Origin: Opitutaceae bacterium
GTDB lineage: Bacteria > Verrucomicrobiota > Verrucomicrobiia > Opitutales > Opitutaceae
DNA: 64,000 bases
NCBI GenBank assembly: GCA_030693515.1
Contig: JAUYAK010000076.1
Location: 62,001-126,000 of the forward strand
Reading direction: 5' to 3'
Made by a program: the position numbers and the translations under genes. Positions 7,618-17,400 of this stretch are shown here, piece by piece (position 1 is the stretch's first letter; each line of letters begins with the position of its first letter). The notes under the pieces are model-generated. The model was not told the origin of the DNA. It searched no databases and worked only from the letters and a program-made list of their open reading frames with translations.

Positions 7618-9270
7618 CTAGGACGAATGGGCGGGGTTGAAGGTGCGGCTGGTGGTGGTGCCGAGCACGAGCCGCAGGGTGTGGAGCAGGCGCGTGAGGC
7701 CGGCGCGCGGCGGATCGCCGAGGAGGGAAATCTGGATCCAGTTGCGGGCGAGCAGATGGCTGCTGCGGAAGCTGAGGGCGAAGCCGCGCTGCTCCAGCTC
7801 CTCGCCGAGCTGCGCGGCGTGCTGGCCGTCGGGCAGCGTAAACGTGATCATCGCCGGGCAGGCGGCGTGATCGGGGGCGAGGAGAGTGAAGCCGCGGGCG
7901 TGGAGTTCGGCGCGGAGCCAGCAGGCGTTTTCGCGGATGCGCTCGATGCGCGCGGGGGTGGCGAGGGTGACGGCGGTCGCGAGCGCCGCGACGAGGTTGG
8001 AGGAGTGGGTGTGCGGCGTGCTGGCATGCGCGGCCCAGTGGCCGAGATCGAGATAACCGGAGATGCGCTCGGGCTCGGGGCGGGGCTTGTAGTCGTGGAA
8101 GACGAGGGCGAGGCCCGGGTAGGCGCCGAGGCCCTTGCCGCTCGCGCCGGTGGCGAGATGCACGCTGCGGAGATCGACGGGCAGGGCGCCGATGGAGCTG
8201 ATGCAATCGGCGCAGAGGTGGAGGCCGTGGTCGGTGGTGATGGCCTTGAGCTGGTCGAGGGGATTGAGGACGCCGGTCGAGGTCTCGTGGTGCACGCACC
8301 ACAGCCAGCCGCCGCGCGGCACGCGCGCGGCAAAGGTCCGCACCTGATCGAGATCGAGGGTATCGCCCCAGCGGAGGCGCAGCCAGTCGAAGCGCAGGCC
8401 GGCGCGCCGCGCCTCGGCGGCGAGGCGTTCGCCAAATTCGCCGTTGGAGAGGATCAGGCCGGTGGTCTCGCGCAGGGCGAGCTGCTGGGCGACGACGGCG
8501 TTGCCCAGTGTGCCGGAGCCGGGGAGCACCTGCACCTCGCGTGCGCCCGTGAGCGCGCAGAGCCCGGCGCGGAGGCCGGCGAGCTGATCGAGGAAGGCCG
8601 GGCCGCGATGCGAGATGGCCGGGGCGGTGAAGGCGGCATCGACCTCGGGTGCGGTGATGACGGGGCCGGGCAGGAGGTTGAGGGCGCGATCGGCGCCGCG
8701 GGACTTGGCCAGCACGTCGCGGAAGGCGGCGCTTTTTTGCGCCGTCCGGCCGAAGTCTTCGCAGGTGAGATACATCGGCTGGTATTGGGCGCCGGCACTG
8801 CCGACGAGCGGGCCGAAGGTGGTGCAGCCGAGGTGGCGGTAGAGTTTCAACTGCCGCGTCGTCCCCGAGAGGACGGCGAGGTCGTAGCCGTCGTCGAGGC
8901 ACTGCTGCACGACGTGATCGAAGAACGTGACGAAGACCGCCGTCTTGCGGAATTCCGGCGCGACGGCGAGGAGGCGCGCCTCGATGGGCTTGCGGCCGGC
9001 GGGCAGGTGGGCGTCGAGGTTGGGCACCTTGCTGTCCAGGGAGAAGGGCCGCTGGGCGCGCAGCGCGACCATGCCGACCAGCGTGCGCCCGTGCAGCGCG
9101 ATGACGTATTTGTTCTCCGCGTGAAAACGATCGACGAGGCGGCCCTCGGGGTTGGGCGCGTGCTGCGGGATCTCCTCGACGAAGGTGCGGTAGTTGAGCT
9201 GGTGGATCTGCTCGAACTCCCACGTTTCTGTGGCGACCTTGATCCGGAGATCGGGGGTGGGTTTTTTCAT
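7618..9270 (-). CDS. GNAT-type acyltransferase fused to class V aminotransferase
   Basis: A 550-residue two-domain protein starting at MKKPTPDLRIKV (ATG 9268-9270); longer frames upstream overlap plsY. Residues 1-180 look like an N-acyltransferase of the autoinducer/N-acyl-amino-acid synthase kind: YRTFVEEIPQH, RLVDRFHAENKYVIALHG, EARLLAVAPEFRKTAVF. Residues about 195-535 are a fold-type I class V aminotransferase: PGSGTLGNAVV (PLP phosphate loop), PLP-ring Asp355 in LCADCISSIG, and Schiff-base Lys379 in TGASGKGLGAYPG, as in 2-aminoethylphosphonate or serine-pyruvate aminotransferases. Only 17 nt separate it from plsY, so a link to lipid or amino-lipid synthesis is possible but inferred. Confidence 0.8.
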   Translation of the reverse strand: MKKPTPDLRIKVATETWEFEQIHQLNYRTFVEEIPQHAPNPEGRLVDRFHAENKYVIALHGRTLVGMVALRAQRPFSLDSKVPNLDAHLPAGRKPIEARLLAVAPEFRKTAVFVTFFDHVVQQCLDDGYDLAVLSGTTRQLKLYRHLGCTTFGPLVGSAGAQYQPMYLTCEDFGRTAQKSAAFRDVLAKSRGADRALNLLPGPVITAPEVDAAFTAPAISHRGPAFLDQLAGLRAGLCALTGAREVQVLPGSGTLGNAVVAQQLALRETTGLILSNGEFGERLAAEARRAGLRFDWLRLRWGDTLDLDQVRTFAARVPRGGWLWCVHHETSTGVLNPLDQLKAITTDHGLHLCADCISSIGALPVDLRSVHLATGASGKGLGAYPGLALVFHDYKPRPEPERISGYLDLGHWAAHASTPHTHSSNLVAALATAVTLATPARIERIRENACWLRAELHARGFTLLAPDHAACPAMITFTLPDGQHAAQLGEELEQRGFALSFRSSHLLARNWIQISLLGDPPRAGLTRLLHTLRLVLGTTTSRTFNPAHSS

Positions 9271-9287
9271 GGCAGGGAAAGGGCCAA

Positions 9288-9872
9288 CTACGCTGTGCGG
9301 CCGGGCGCCCGCGGCGAGGAGAAATGCGCCCGGTGGGCGAAGGCCACGATGGCAAAGGCCGCCGCGGCGCAGGCCGCGGCGGGCAGCGAGCGCGTCTCGA
9401 GCCAGGTCGCGGCCGGCAGGAGCAGCGCGCCACCGAGGGCGGAGGCGACCTTCTTGCGCGTGGCGGCCCAGGCGAGGCCGGCGAGCACCAGGCAGCCGCC
9501 GATCGCGAGGGGGGCGAGCGCGAGCCAGGCGCCGAGCAGCGGCCCGAAGCCGCGGCCACCGCGGAAGCCGAGCTGCACCGGCCAGACGTGGCCGCCGACG
9601 ACCGCGGCCGCGGCGGCAAACTCCCAGCCGCCGCCGAGCCCGGCGAGCTTGGCGCCAAAGGCCGCGATCGCGCCCTTCACCGCATCGAGCAGCAGCACGA
9701 GGGCAAAGCCACCGCCGCCGAGCAGGCGGGCGGCGTTGGTCGCGCCGGTGGCGCCGCTGCCCTGCTGGCGCACATCGGCACCGGTGCGCAGGCGCACGAT
9801 CCAGTAGCCGGGCGAGACGCCGCCGAGCAGCCACGCGGCGGGGAGGACGAGCCAAGGGAGCTGGTCTTGCAT
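9288..9872 (-). CDS. plsY: Glycerol-3-phosphate acyltransferase PlsY
   Basis: A 194-residue membrane protein transferring an acyl group from acyl-phosphate to glycerol-3-phosphate, the first step of phospholipid synthesis. The three family motifs are present: GGVSPGYW near the N-terminus, GSGATGATNAAR followed by LLDAVKGA, and GGHVWPVQLGFRGGRG. About five hydrophobic segments are visible. PlsY normally has GSGNxGATN; here the Asn is replaced (GSGATGATN), a tolerated-looking substitution. It lies between the MFS carrier gene (10 nt upstream) and the acyltransferase-aminotransferase gene (17 nt downstream), suggesting one transcript. PlsX is not in the window. Confidence 0.9.
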   Translation of the reverse strand: MQDQLPWLVLPAAWLLGGVSPGYWIVRLRTGADVRQQGSGATGATNAARLLGGGGFALVLLLDAVKGAIAAFGAKLAGLGGGWEFAAAAAVVGGHVWPVQLGFRGGRGFGPLLGAWLALAPLAIGGCLVLAGLAWAATRKKVASALGGALLLPAATWLETRSLPAAACAAAAFAIVAFAHRAHFSSPRAPGRTA

Positions 9873-9882
9873 GGCGGGGGAA

Positions 9883-11139
9883 TCAGGCGGCGGGGGCTTC
9901 TTCGCGGACTTGGGCGAGCAGCCACAGGCCGCCGCCGAACAGGAGCAGCAGGGAAAGAATCGAGAGGCGCGAACCGACGAGGAGCGCGGAGACGCCCATG
10001 AGGGTGGGGCCGAGGATGGCGGCGAACTTGCCGACCATGTTGTAGAAACCGAAATACTCGCCGCCCTTCTCCGCCGGGATGAGCCGCGCGAAATAGGAGC
10101 GGCTGAGCGACTGCACGCCGCCCTGCACCAGGCCCACGGTGACGGCCATCGCGAAAAACTCCGCCTGCGTGGTCATGCGCGTGGCAAACACGCACAGCCC
10201 CGCATAGACCGCCACGCCCAACATGATGCCCCGGCGCGCGCCGAATTTTTCCCCGATGCGCCCGAAGAGGATGGCGGCCGGAAAGGCGACGAACTGGGTG
10301 ACAAGCAGGGCCTTGATGAGGCCGGCCTGATCGAGCCCGATGGAGAGGCCAAAGTCGGTGGCCATTTTGATCACCGTGTTCACGCCGTCGATGTAGAGGA
10401 CGTAGCCAGCGAGGAAGAACAACAGCCGCCGGTCGCTGCGGATCTCGCGGAACGTGGCGGCAAATTGACGAAAGCCGCGCGTGAGGGCCGAGCTTTCGCC
10501 GCCGCCCACGGCGGGCGTGCCGGGGGTTTCGCGCACCCAGAGCAGGCAGGGGATGGTGAAGAGCATCCACCACGCGGCGGTGAGGATGAAAGAGGTGTTC
10601 GTGGCGGCGACGGTGTCGGCGAGGCCGAAGTTTTCCGGCGAGCTGATCATCGCCGCGCAAAACACGAACAACCCGCCGCTGCCGATGTAGCCGAGGGCGT
10701 AGCCGAGCGCAGAGACGCGATCATAATTCTTGGTGTCGGCGACGTCCGTGAGCAGCGCGTCAGAGAACATGTTGTTGCCGGAGAAACCGAACGCCCCGAT
10801 GGCGTAGAGTGCGGCCGCGAGCACGGTGTCGCCTTTCGCGAGCAGCGGAATCAGCGCGGTCGCGAGGCAGCCGAGCAGGGTGAAGCCGAAAAGGAATTTC
10901 TTCTTGGCGTTTCCCTGATCCGCGATCGAGCCGAGGATCGGCGCGAGCACGGCGATGGCGACGCTCGAGAGCGTGTTGGCGAGGCCCCAGTAGAATGTGC
11001 TCTGTTCCGGCGGCATCCCTGCGCAGAAGTATTGCTTGAAGAAAATCGGAAACAGCGCCGTGAGCATCACGATTGCGAAGGCCGAGTTGGCCCAGTCGAT
11101 GAAGGCCCAGGACCAGATGGCGCGGCGGTTTTCCTGCAT
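9883..11139 (-). CDS. MFS transporter, UMF1-like
   Basis: A 418-residue inner-membrane carrier with about 12 hydrophobic segments. The start MQENRRAIWSWAFIDWANSAFA (ATG 11137-11139) is the hallmark N-terminus of the UMF1/Atg22-like branch (WxxxDWANSAFA). The A-like loop reads APILGSIADQGNAKKKFLFGF, and the second half contains GLVQGGVQSLSRSYFARLIP and EYFGFYNMVGKFAAILGP, both typical of the family. The substrate is not known; relatives are linked to amino acid or peptide efflux. The gene sits immediately upstream of plsY on the same strand. Confidence 0.88.
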   Translation of the reverse strand: MQENRRAIWSWAFIDWANSAFAIVMLTALFPIFFKQYFCAGMPPEQSTFYWGLANTLSSVAIAVLAPILGSIADQGNAKKKFLFGFTLLGCLATALIPLLAKGDTVLAAALYAIGAFGFSGNNMFSDALLTDVADTKNYDRVSALGYALGYIGSGGLFVFCAAMISSPENFGLADTVAATNTSFILTAAWWMLFTIPCLLWVRETPGTPAVGGGESSALTRGFRQFAATFREIRSDRRLLFFLAGYVLYIDGVNTVIKMATDFGLSIGLDQAGLIKALLVTQFVAFPAAILFGRIGEKFGARRGIMLGVAVYAGLCVFATRMTTQAEFFAMAVTVGLVQGGVQSLSRSYFARLIPAEKGGEYFGFYNMVGKFAAILGPTLMGVSALLVGSRLSILSLLLLFGGGLWLLAQVREEAPAA

Positions 11140-11298
11140 GGGAGGGAGGGAGCGAAGCGGGAAGGCGCAGGGAGGCGATGCGAAATCTGCCCCGGCCGGC
11201 CCCGGGGCGCGAGCCTGAGTTTTTTGAGTGCCGCCGGATGGCCCGGCGGGGGCGCTGCGCCTGCCGCGACCCCATCCCGCAGCGGAAGGAATAGAAAA

Positions 11299-11321
11299 CC
11301 CGGGGCCGCGATGGCCCCGGG
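11299..11321 (-). terminator. Rho-independent terminator of the TBDT gene
   Basis: Perfect 9-bp GC stem (CCCGGGGCC / GGCCCCGGG) with a 5-nt loop. Read on the minus strand it is followed by TTTTCT. It lies 27 nt after the stop codon of the receptor gene that ends at 11349. Confidence 0.85.
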
Positions 11322-11348
11322 CTGGTGAGGTTGCGGGAAGCGTCCCGC

Positions 11349-14297
11349 TCAGAAGCTCACAGTGGTGGTGAAGGATATCTTCCGCGGGTCGAGGTAGGTG
11401 AAGCCGTTGTTGACCATGCCGCCGACGAAGGGATTCGTCGCCTGGCCGAGCACGCGATAGGTCGTGTAGCTGTTGAACAGCAGGTCGTCCTTGTCGAAGA
11501 GGTTGTTGATGTTGATCTGGAAGCGCCAGTTGTAGCGGCCGAAGCGCTTGGTGTAGGACGCGTTCACGTCCTGGGTCCAGTAGGACGTGGCGTAGACGTA
11601 GGCAAAGGAGGCTTGCTTGGCTTGACCAGGAGTGGCCGTGGCGCCGACGGGGAGGTTGAACAGGATGTTCGGGCTGACCGAACCCACTTTGCGCTGACCG
11701 CGGCCGCTGATGGCCCAGCCGGCGGAGAAGCCGGCGAGCTTGCTGTCGCGCGCGAACGAGTAGTTGGCGTTGAAGGAGCCGGTCCACTTGTTCGTGTTGT
11801 TGTTGACCGTCCCGGGCGCGACTCCGGCGAAGTTATTCTGAAGGTTCAGGATTTGGTTGCGGATCTGGGTCGCGTTGTCGGTCGTGAGCGTGTCGCCCTT
11901 GTCGTTGCGGAGGTTGTTGGCCCACTCCGTCCATTTCGGGAGGAAGGCGGCAAAGTAGGCCTGGCTCACGGGCCGGATGGAGATGTTCTCCGTCTTGGGC
12001 AGCGCGTAGTTCGTCGTCAGCCGCCAGCCCTTGAGGTTGGCGGTGAGCTGGAACTCGTAGCCGTTGGTGTTGAGGGAGGCGACGTCGCGCCACGAGACGG
12101 TGGTGTAGTCCGGGTTGGAGTTGTAGAAATTGCCTGCGTTCGTCCAGAGGCTGTTGAAATTGCCGGTCGGCGGGCCGTCGATGCGATCGACCTGCTCGTT
12201 GTCGTAGTGCCGGGCTTCGGCGTAGATCGCGCCGTCGAGGAGATTCAGGCGGACGCCGTATTCGGTGCCGCTGCCGGTCGTCGCGCCGAAGCCTTGGCTG
12301 ACGATGGTGCCGTCGGCGTTCCAACCCGTGATCTTGGCGGCGCCGGAGGTCGGCGGCGCGAAGTTTTCCGAGTAGTTGTAAAAGACGCCGAAGCGCTGCT
12401 GTTTGTCGAGGTAGGCCACCGCGCCGACGTTGCCGGTGATGGGTTTGGCCTTGCCGATGTTCCAGGCGCCGGGGCGATTGCCGACACCGGGGACGAAGCC
12501 GCCGTAGCTTTGGAGGCCGTTGGAGTTGGGGAAGCCGGCGATGTTGCCCTGCTGGCGGTTGAGCTGGTCGTCGCGGCGCAGGCCGAGCACGAGGGAGACG
12601 CGGTCATCGAGATAAGAGGTGGCGGCGACGCCCTGGAGGTATTTGATGTCCTTGAACTCGGTGGAGGCGAAGCCGGTCTGCACGAAGCCGTAGGTGAAGC
12701 CGGGCCTCGCATCGGGGAGGAAGCGGCTGCCGTATTGGCCGGGCTCGTCGACGTAGTAGCGGTAGCGGAGGGTGTTTTCCGCCGCGAGCCAGTTTTGGTT
12801 CGGGCCGTCGAGCCGGGCCGGGCTGAAGCCGCGGGCCTCGAAGCGTTCGTTACGCTCGCCGGCGATGAACGAAAACTGACCCTTGCCGCGGAAAGGCAGC
12901 TTGGTGTTCCACTTCAGCAGGCCGCGCCACTCGCGGACCCAGTTGTCCTGATGGCTCTTGCCCGGGGTCGCTTCGGCGTAGGCGATGCCGACCTTGGGGT
13001 TGGGCTGGCCGTTGGGCAGGAAGCGGTTGATATCGAGCTGGAGCGTGCTGGCGGCCGCATTGGAGCGCAGATTGCGATCGTTGCTGTAGTGGTAGTAGGA
13101 GATTTGGGCGAAAAGCGTGTCGGTGATCCGGTGGTCGAGGTAGAAGCTGTAGACTTGGTTTTTGAACCGGGCGCTCGTGTCGTTGGCGCCGAGGTTGAAC
13201 TCACGGCTGGGTAACCGCGCGGCCGTGGCGATGCCGGGGAGGTCGGTGCGGCCTTCCGGCTGAATCGGGGAACCGTGGCCGGTGGAGCGGTAGGTGCGCT
13301 CGTTGGCGGTTGCGCCGCCGGTGTTGATCAGGCCGACTTGCGCCAAGGCCGGGATGAACGTCCAGTTCTGCGCGTTGGTGCTGACGGCGGTGATGCCGGC
13401 GAGGCCTTGATTGGCGGGCAGGTTCGGGCTGAGGCGGTTGAAGAGGAAGCCCGGAGTATAGTAGGCCATCTGGTCGCCGTAGGTGTTGGCCCAGGTCAGG
13501 CGGTTCTCCCGGCCGAACTCGATTTCGGTGCGCAGCTTGGTGCGGGTGTTGAACGCATGGGCCACAGCCACGGTGACGGCCTGGTCCTCGTTGTGCGCGT
13601 TGTCGCGCCAGGCGCTGAAGACGGTGTTCTTTTGGTATTTCGCGTTCAGCCGGACGGCGGTCATGCGGCCGAGCTTCTGGTTCGTGTCGAGCGTCGTGCG
13701 GATGCCGCCCCAGTTGTCGAATCGTGCGCTCCCGCTGTAGGAATTCCGGTCGAGGCGCGGGACCTTGGTGGCGGTGGTGGCGACGCCGCCGATCTGGCCG
13801 TCGCCGAAGAGAATCGAGTTGGGCCCGCGGGACATCTCGAAGCGCTCCGTGTTGTAGGAATCGCTCACGCCATAAAATAGAAAGTAGTTTCGGGTCGGAT
13901 AATTTCCCGAGGAGCCGACGCCGCGGAAGTTGAACTCAAACTCGCCGTAGGGCGTGCCCATCTGGGCGAAGTTGCCCGGGTCGACGTTCATCGCGTAGCG
14001 GAACGATTCGCGCATGTCGGTGACGTTCCAATCCTCGAGAAATTCCTTGGTGAAAGCGGACGTCGCCGACGCGATGCCTTTGAGCGGCAGGTCGACGCGA
14101 CCGCCGGAGCCGGCGTTGGCGGCTTGATAGCCGCGGTCGAGGTCAGTGCGGACCTCGAACGGCGAGAGCAGCAGCACGTCCTTTTGGGGATCGTTGGCGG
14201 CCGTCGAGGGGGCCAGGGTCGGCGCAGTCTGCGCCGTGAGCGAGCTGCCAGACAGGCAGGCAAGCAGGAGCAATGAGGTTTTGCGGGGGCTATTCAT
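11349..14297 (-). CDS. TonB-dependent outer-membrane receptor
   Basis: A 982-residue protein starting at MNSPRKTSLLLLACLSG with a signal peptide ending near TAQ. The plug domain begins with the Opitutus-type DVLLLSPFEVRTDLDRGYQ and includes RGPNSILFGDGQIGGVATTATK. The remainder is a 22-strand-type barrel ending in ISFTTTVSF, whose terminal Phe is the outer-membrane assembly signal. No carboxypeptidase-regulatory or STN signalling domain precedes the plug, unlike the receptors at 39355, 56782 and 62324. Ligand unknown. It is apparently monocistronic with its own terminator. Confidence 0.92.
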   Translation of the reverse strand: MNSPRKTSLLLLACLSGSSLTAQTAPTLAPSTAANDPQKDVLLLSPFEVRTDLDRGYQAANAGSGGRVDLPLKGIASATSAFTKEFLEDWNVTDMRESFRYAMNVDPGNFAQMGTPYGEFEFNFRGVGSSGNYPTRNYFLFYGVSDSYNTERFEMSRGPNSILFGDGQIGGVATTATKVPRLDRNSYSGSARFDNWGGIRTTLDTNQKLGRMTAVRLNAKYQKNTVFSAWRDNAHNEDQAVTVAVAHAFNTRTKLRTEIEFGRENRLTWANTYGDQMAYYTPGFLFNRLSPNLPANQGLAGITAVSTNAQNWTFIPALAQVGLINTGGATANERTYRSTGHGSPIQPEGRTDLPGIATAARLPSREFNLGANDTSARFKNQVYSFYLDHRITDTLFAQISYYHYSNDRNLRSNAAASTLQLDINRFLPNGQPNPKVGIAYAEATPGKSHQDNWVREWRGLLKWNTKLPFRGKGQFSFIAGERNERFEARGFSPARLDGPNQNWLAAENTLRYRYYVDEPGQYGSRFLPDARPGFTYGFVQTGFASTEFKDIKYLQGVAATSYLDDRVSLVLGLRRDDQLNRQQGNIAGFPNSNGLQSYGGFVPGVGNRPGAWNIGKAKPITGNVGAVAYLDKQQRFGVFYNYSENFAPPTSGAAKITGWNADGTIVSQGFGATTGSGTEYGVRLNLLDGAIYAEARHYDNEQVDRIDGPPTGNFNSLWTNAGNFYNSNPDYTTVSWRDVASLNTNGYEFQLTANLKGWRLTTNYALPKTENISIRPVSQAYFAAFLPKWTEWANNLRNDKGDTLTTDNATQIRNQILNLQNNFAGVAPGTVNNNTNKWTGSFNANYSFARDSKLAGFSAGWAISGRGQRKVGSVSPNILFNLPVGATATPGQAKQASFAYVYATSYWTQDVNASYTKRFGRYNWRFQININNLFDKDDLLFNSYTTYRVLGQATNPFVGGMVNNGFTYLDPRKISFTTTVSF

Positions 14298-14449
14298 GGG
14301 GGAGGGGTGCGGCGCACCAAGGGTAGGTGCGAGAGGTGTCAGGCCGCGGCGGTCAATTATCAGCGAGGCGGCGTGCGCCAGCAAGGGGTTAATTTCGCCC
14401 CGACACTACCCGTTCGGGTTAGACCGCGAGGCACAGTCCGGTCGCTTCG

Positions 14450-17400
14450 CTACGGCACCTCGTAGATCTCGACCAGCGCCACGCCGGTCGTGCCGGCGGT
14501 GCCGGCGACCTGGATGGTGTAGGGGCCGGGCGGGAGCGTCGCGAGGATCGCGCTGTCGCGGCCGCCTTCGGGCAACGGAAAGGCCCCCACCGCGCGCGCC
14601 GTCTCCCGGATCGCGGCGGCGTTGATGGCGGAGTTCCACGCGGTGTTGGTCGCGACGGCCTGGCTGCCACTGAAGAGCGTGACGACCGGCTGCGCGAGCA
14701 CCCCCGGCACGTTGAAGGGCGCGGCACCGAGCGCCGGCCCCACGGCGCGGATGAGCACTTGCTTCGCCGCGCCCGGGCCGACGACCAGCCCCGGGATCAG
14801 AATCCCCGCGCCGGTGCCGACCTGCGCGCGCACGGCGGTGTTGATGAGCCGCGCCGCGCCGGGCGAGGCGGGATCGGCGTCGTAAACCTCCACGAGCGCG
14901 ACGCCGGTGCCGCCGCCTGCGCCCGCGACCTGCGCGGTGTAGGCGCCCGGTGCGAGGCGCGCCACGATCGCGGCATCCAGGCTGCCGGGCGGCAGGGCAA
15001 ACGCTCCCACCGCCGCGAACACCGCGGCGTCGGCTGCGGCCCAGTTGTCGTTGGTGGCGGCGACGCGGGTGGAGGAGTTGGGCCCGAGCAGCGTGAGCAC
15101 GGGATCGGCGAGGGTGCCGGGGACGTTGAAGGGCGCGGCGGCGAGCGCGGGGCCGACGGCGCGGACTAGCACGGTCTTGTCCGGCCCCGGCCCGATCACG
15201 AAGCCGGGGAAAAGGGCGTTGGCCCCGGCGCCGACTTGGGCGCGCGCCGCGAGATTGATGAGCCGGGCGGCGGGCTCGGGCGGCGGCGGCGCAGCGAGCG
15301 CGGCGATCCATTGCGCGAGCAGCGACTCGGCGGCGCGGTCGTGCTCATGGGAGGCGAGCGGCGGCATCTGGCCGGGGCCGCGGGTGGCGACGCGTTGTAG
15401 GAGACGCGAACGCGCGGCATCGCCCGGCGCGATTACGCGGTTGGACGGATCGCCAGCGTCGTCGATCAATGGACCGTTGACGAGGTTCGCGAGCGACAGC
15501 GGGACAGAGGAGCGCGCGTCCCAATGGCCGAGCGCGGGGCCGCCGGGCTGGTGGCAGGCGGCGCAGTTGGCTTCCAGATACGAGCGCACGCGCCCTTCGA
15601 GCGACGCGGTCGGATGATCGGCGGGCGTGAGCGCGGGCAGCGTGGCGGCGGCGGGCGGTGTCACGGAAAGGTAGCCGGCCGCGGCGAGGGTCGCGAGAAA
15701 GTCGCCGCGGTTGAGCTGGCGGGTGTTGAAGCTGAGGGCGTAGCCGCCCGCGCTCGTGTGGCAGGTGAGGCATTCGCCGCGGCTCGGAAAGCGCCACGTC
15801 TGCCCGCGCGCGACGCCGTCCTCGGTGACGGTAAAAGTCGCGTCCGCGCCCTCCTCGGCCACGAGCGTGGCATCGGTTTGCGCGTCGTTCCAGCGGTAGG
15901 TGGCGCCGTGGATGCCGGCGGCGGTCTTGACGAGGAAACGCGTCTCGATGCGCCGCGCCGTCGCCGCCAACCCGCGCGTCAGCTCGAGATCGAAATGTTT
16001 TACCCACACGGCGCCGGTCGGCAGCGCCCACGCGCCGTCGGCGGAAAAACCGAAGACGCTCGTCGCGTCCGGCAGCGCGAACCAGCGGCGCTTGCGCGCG
16101 TGGTCGGACCAGAAGGAGACGTTGGGCTCGTAGGCGACGACGCCCGGCGCGGGCGCGAGTGTGGCGAGATTGGCAAAGGCGCCGGTGGCCGAAAGCGTGG
16201 CGGGCCAGGCGGCGGCGGGCGCGGGCGCGGCGGGCACGAGGCGCTTGATCTGGTTTTCGAGCAGATCGGTGATGAGCAGATCGCCGGTGGCGGGGTTGAG
16301 GCCGAAGGAGCTCACGCCCCCGTCGGTCGCGATCTGCGACACGCGATGGGCAGCGACGGGGTTTTCGCCGTCGGGGTCGAGCGCCCAGATGCGGCCGCTC
16401 ACAAAGTCGCCGAACACGTAGTGGCCCACGAGCGCGGGCAGCCGTGCGCCGCGATAGACGAGGCCGCCGGTGACGGACAAGCCCTGAGCGGGATTCGGAT
16501 AATCCCAGATCGGCGGGAGGAAGGTGGCGCTCGCCGCCGCGGGCGGATTGGCGCGCGGGCCGGCGATGAAGCCCTCGCGGTAGCTCCAGCCGTAGTTGCC
16601 GCCGCGGGTGATGACGTTGATTTCCTCGCGCGCGCCCTGGCCGACATCGCCGAGCCAGAGCCGGCCCGTCGCGGAGTCGAAAGCCATGCGCCACGGGTTG
16701 CGCAGGCCCACGGCCCAGAATTCCGTGCGCACGGCGGCGGGGTTGACGGCCGCGCCGTTGAACGTCGTCGCGCCGACCCACGGGTTGTCCGGCGGGATCG
16801 CGTAGGTGCCAGGGTGCACGGCCGGGTGCGCGTTGGGCGCGAGCGAGCCCGGCCGCCGGTCCACATCGATCCGGATCACGCCGGCGAAGAAATCGCGGTC
16901 GAGGCGCTGGCTGTTGGCAAATTGATCGTTGGCGCCGCCTTCGTCGCCGAGCGAGAGGTAGAGATGGCCGTCGGGCCCAAACGCGAGCTGGCCGCCGTTG
17001 TGGTTGTCGGCTTCGTCGCGCTGCGAGATCAGCGGCTGCTCGGAGGCGGGATCGGCGGCGTTGGGATCCGTGGCGGAGACGCGGAAGCGCGCGAGCCGAT
17101 CGTGCAGGCCGGTGCCGGCGGCGCTCGTGGTGGTCGTCGTATACCAGACGTAGAACTGGCCGTTGGTCGCGTAGGCCGGGTGGAAGGCCAGCGCGAGCAG
17201 CCCGCGTTCGTCGCTGGTGCTCGTCGCCGAGACCGTCACGCGCCCCGCGAGATCGAGGAAGAGCGTGCGCGTGGGCGGCGTGGCGGTGACATCCGGGATG
17301 AGCCAGATGCGGCCGGTTTTTTCCACGATGAAAAGCCGCCGCGTCTCGCCCGGCGGCGTCACGACCGCGACGGGCTGCGTGAACGTGAGCGGCGCAAACA

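Noticed and set aside
7513-9807. Long plus-strand open frame (764 codons)
   Set aside because: Antisense shadow spanning three well-supported minus-strand genes, with no motifs.
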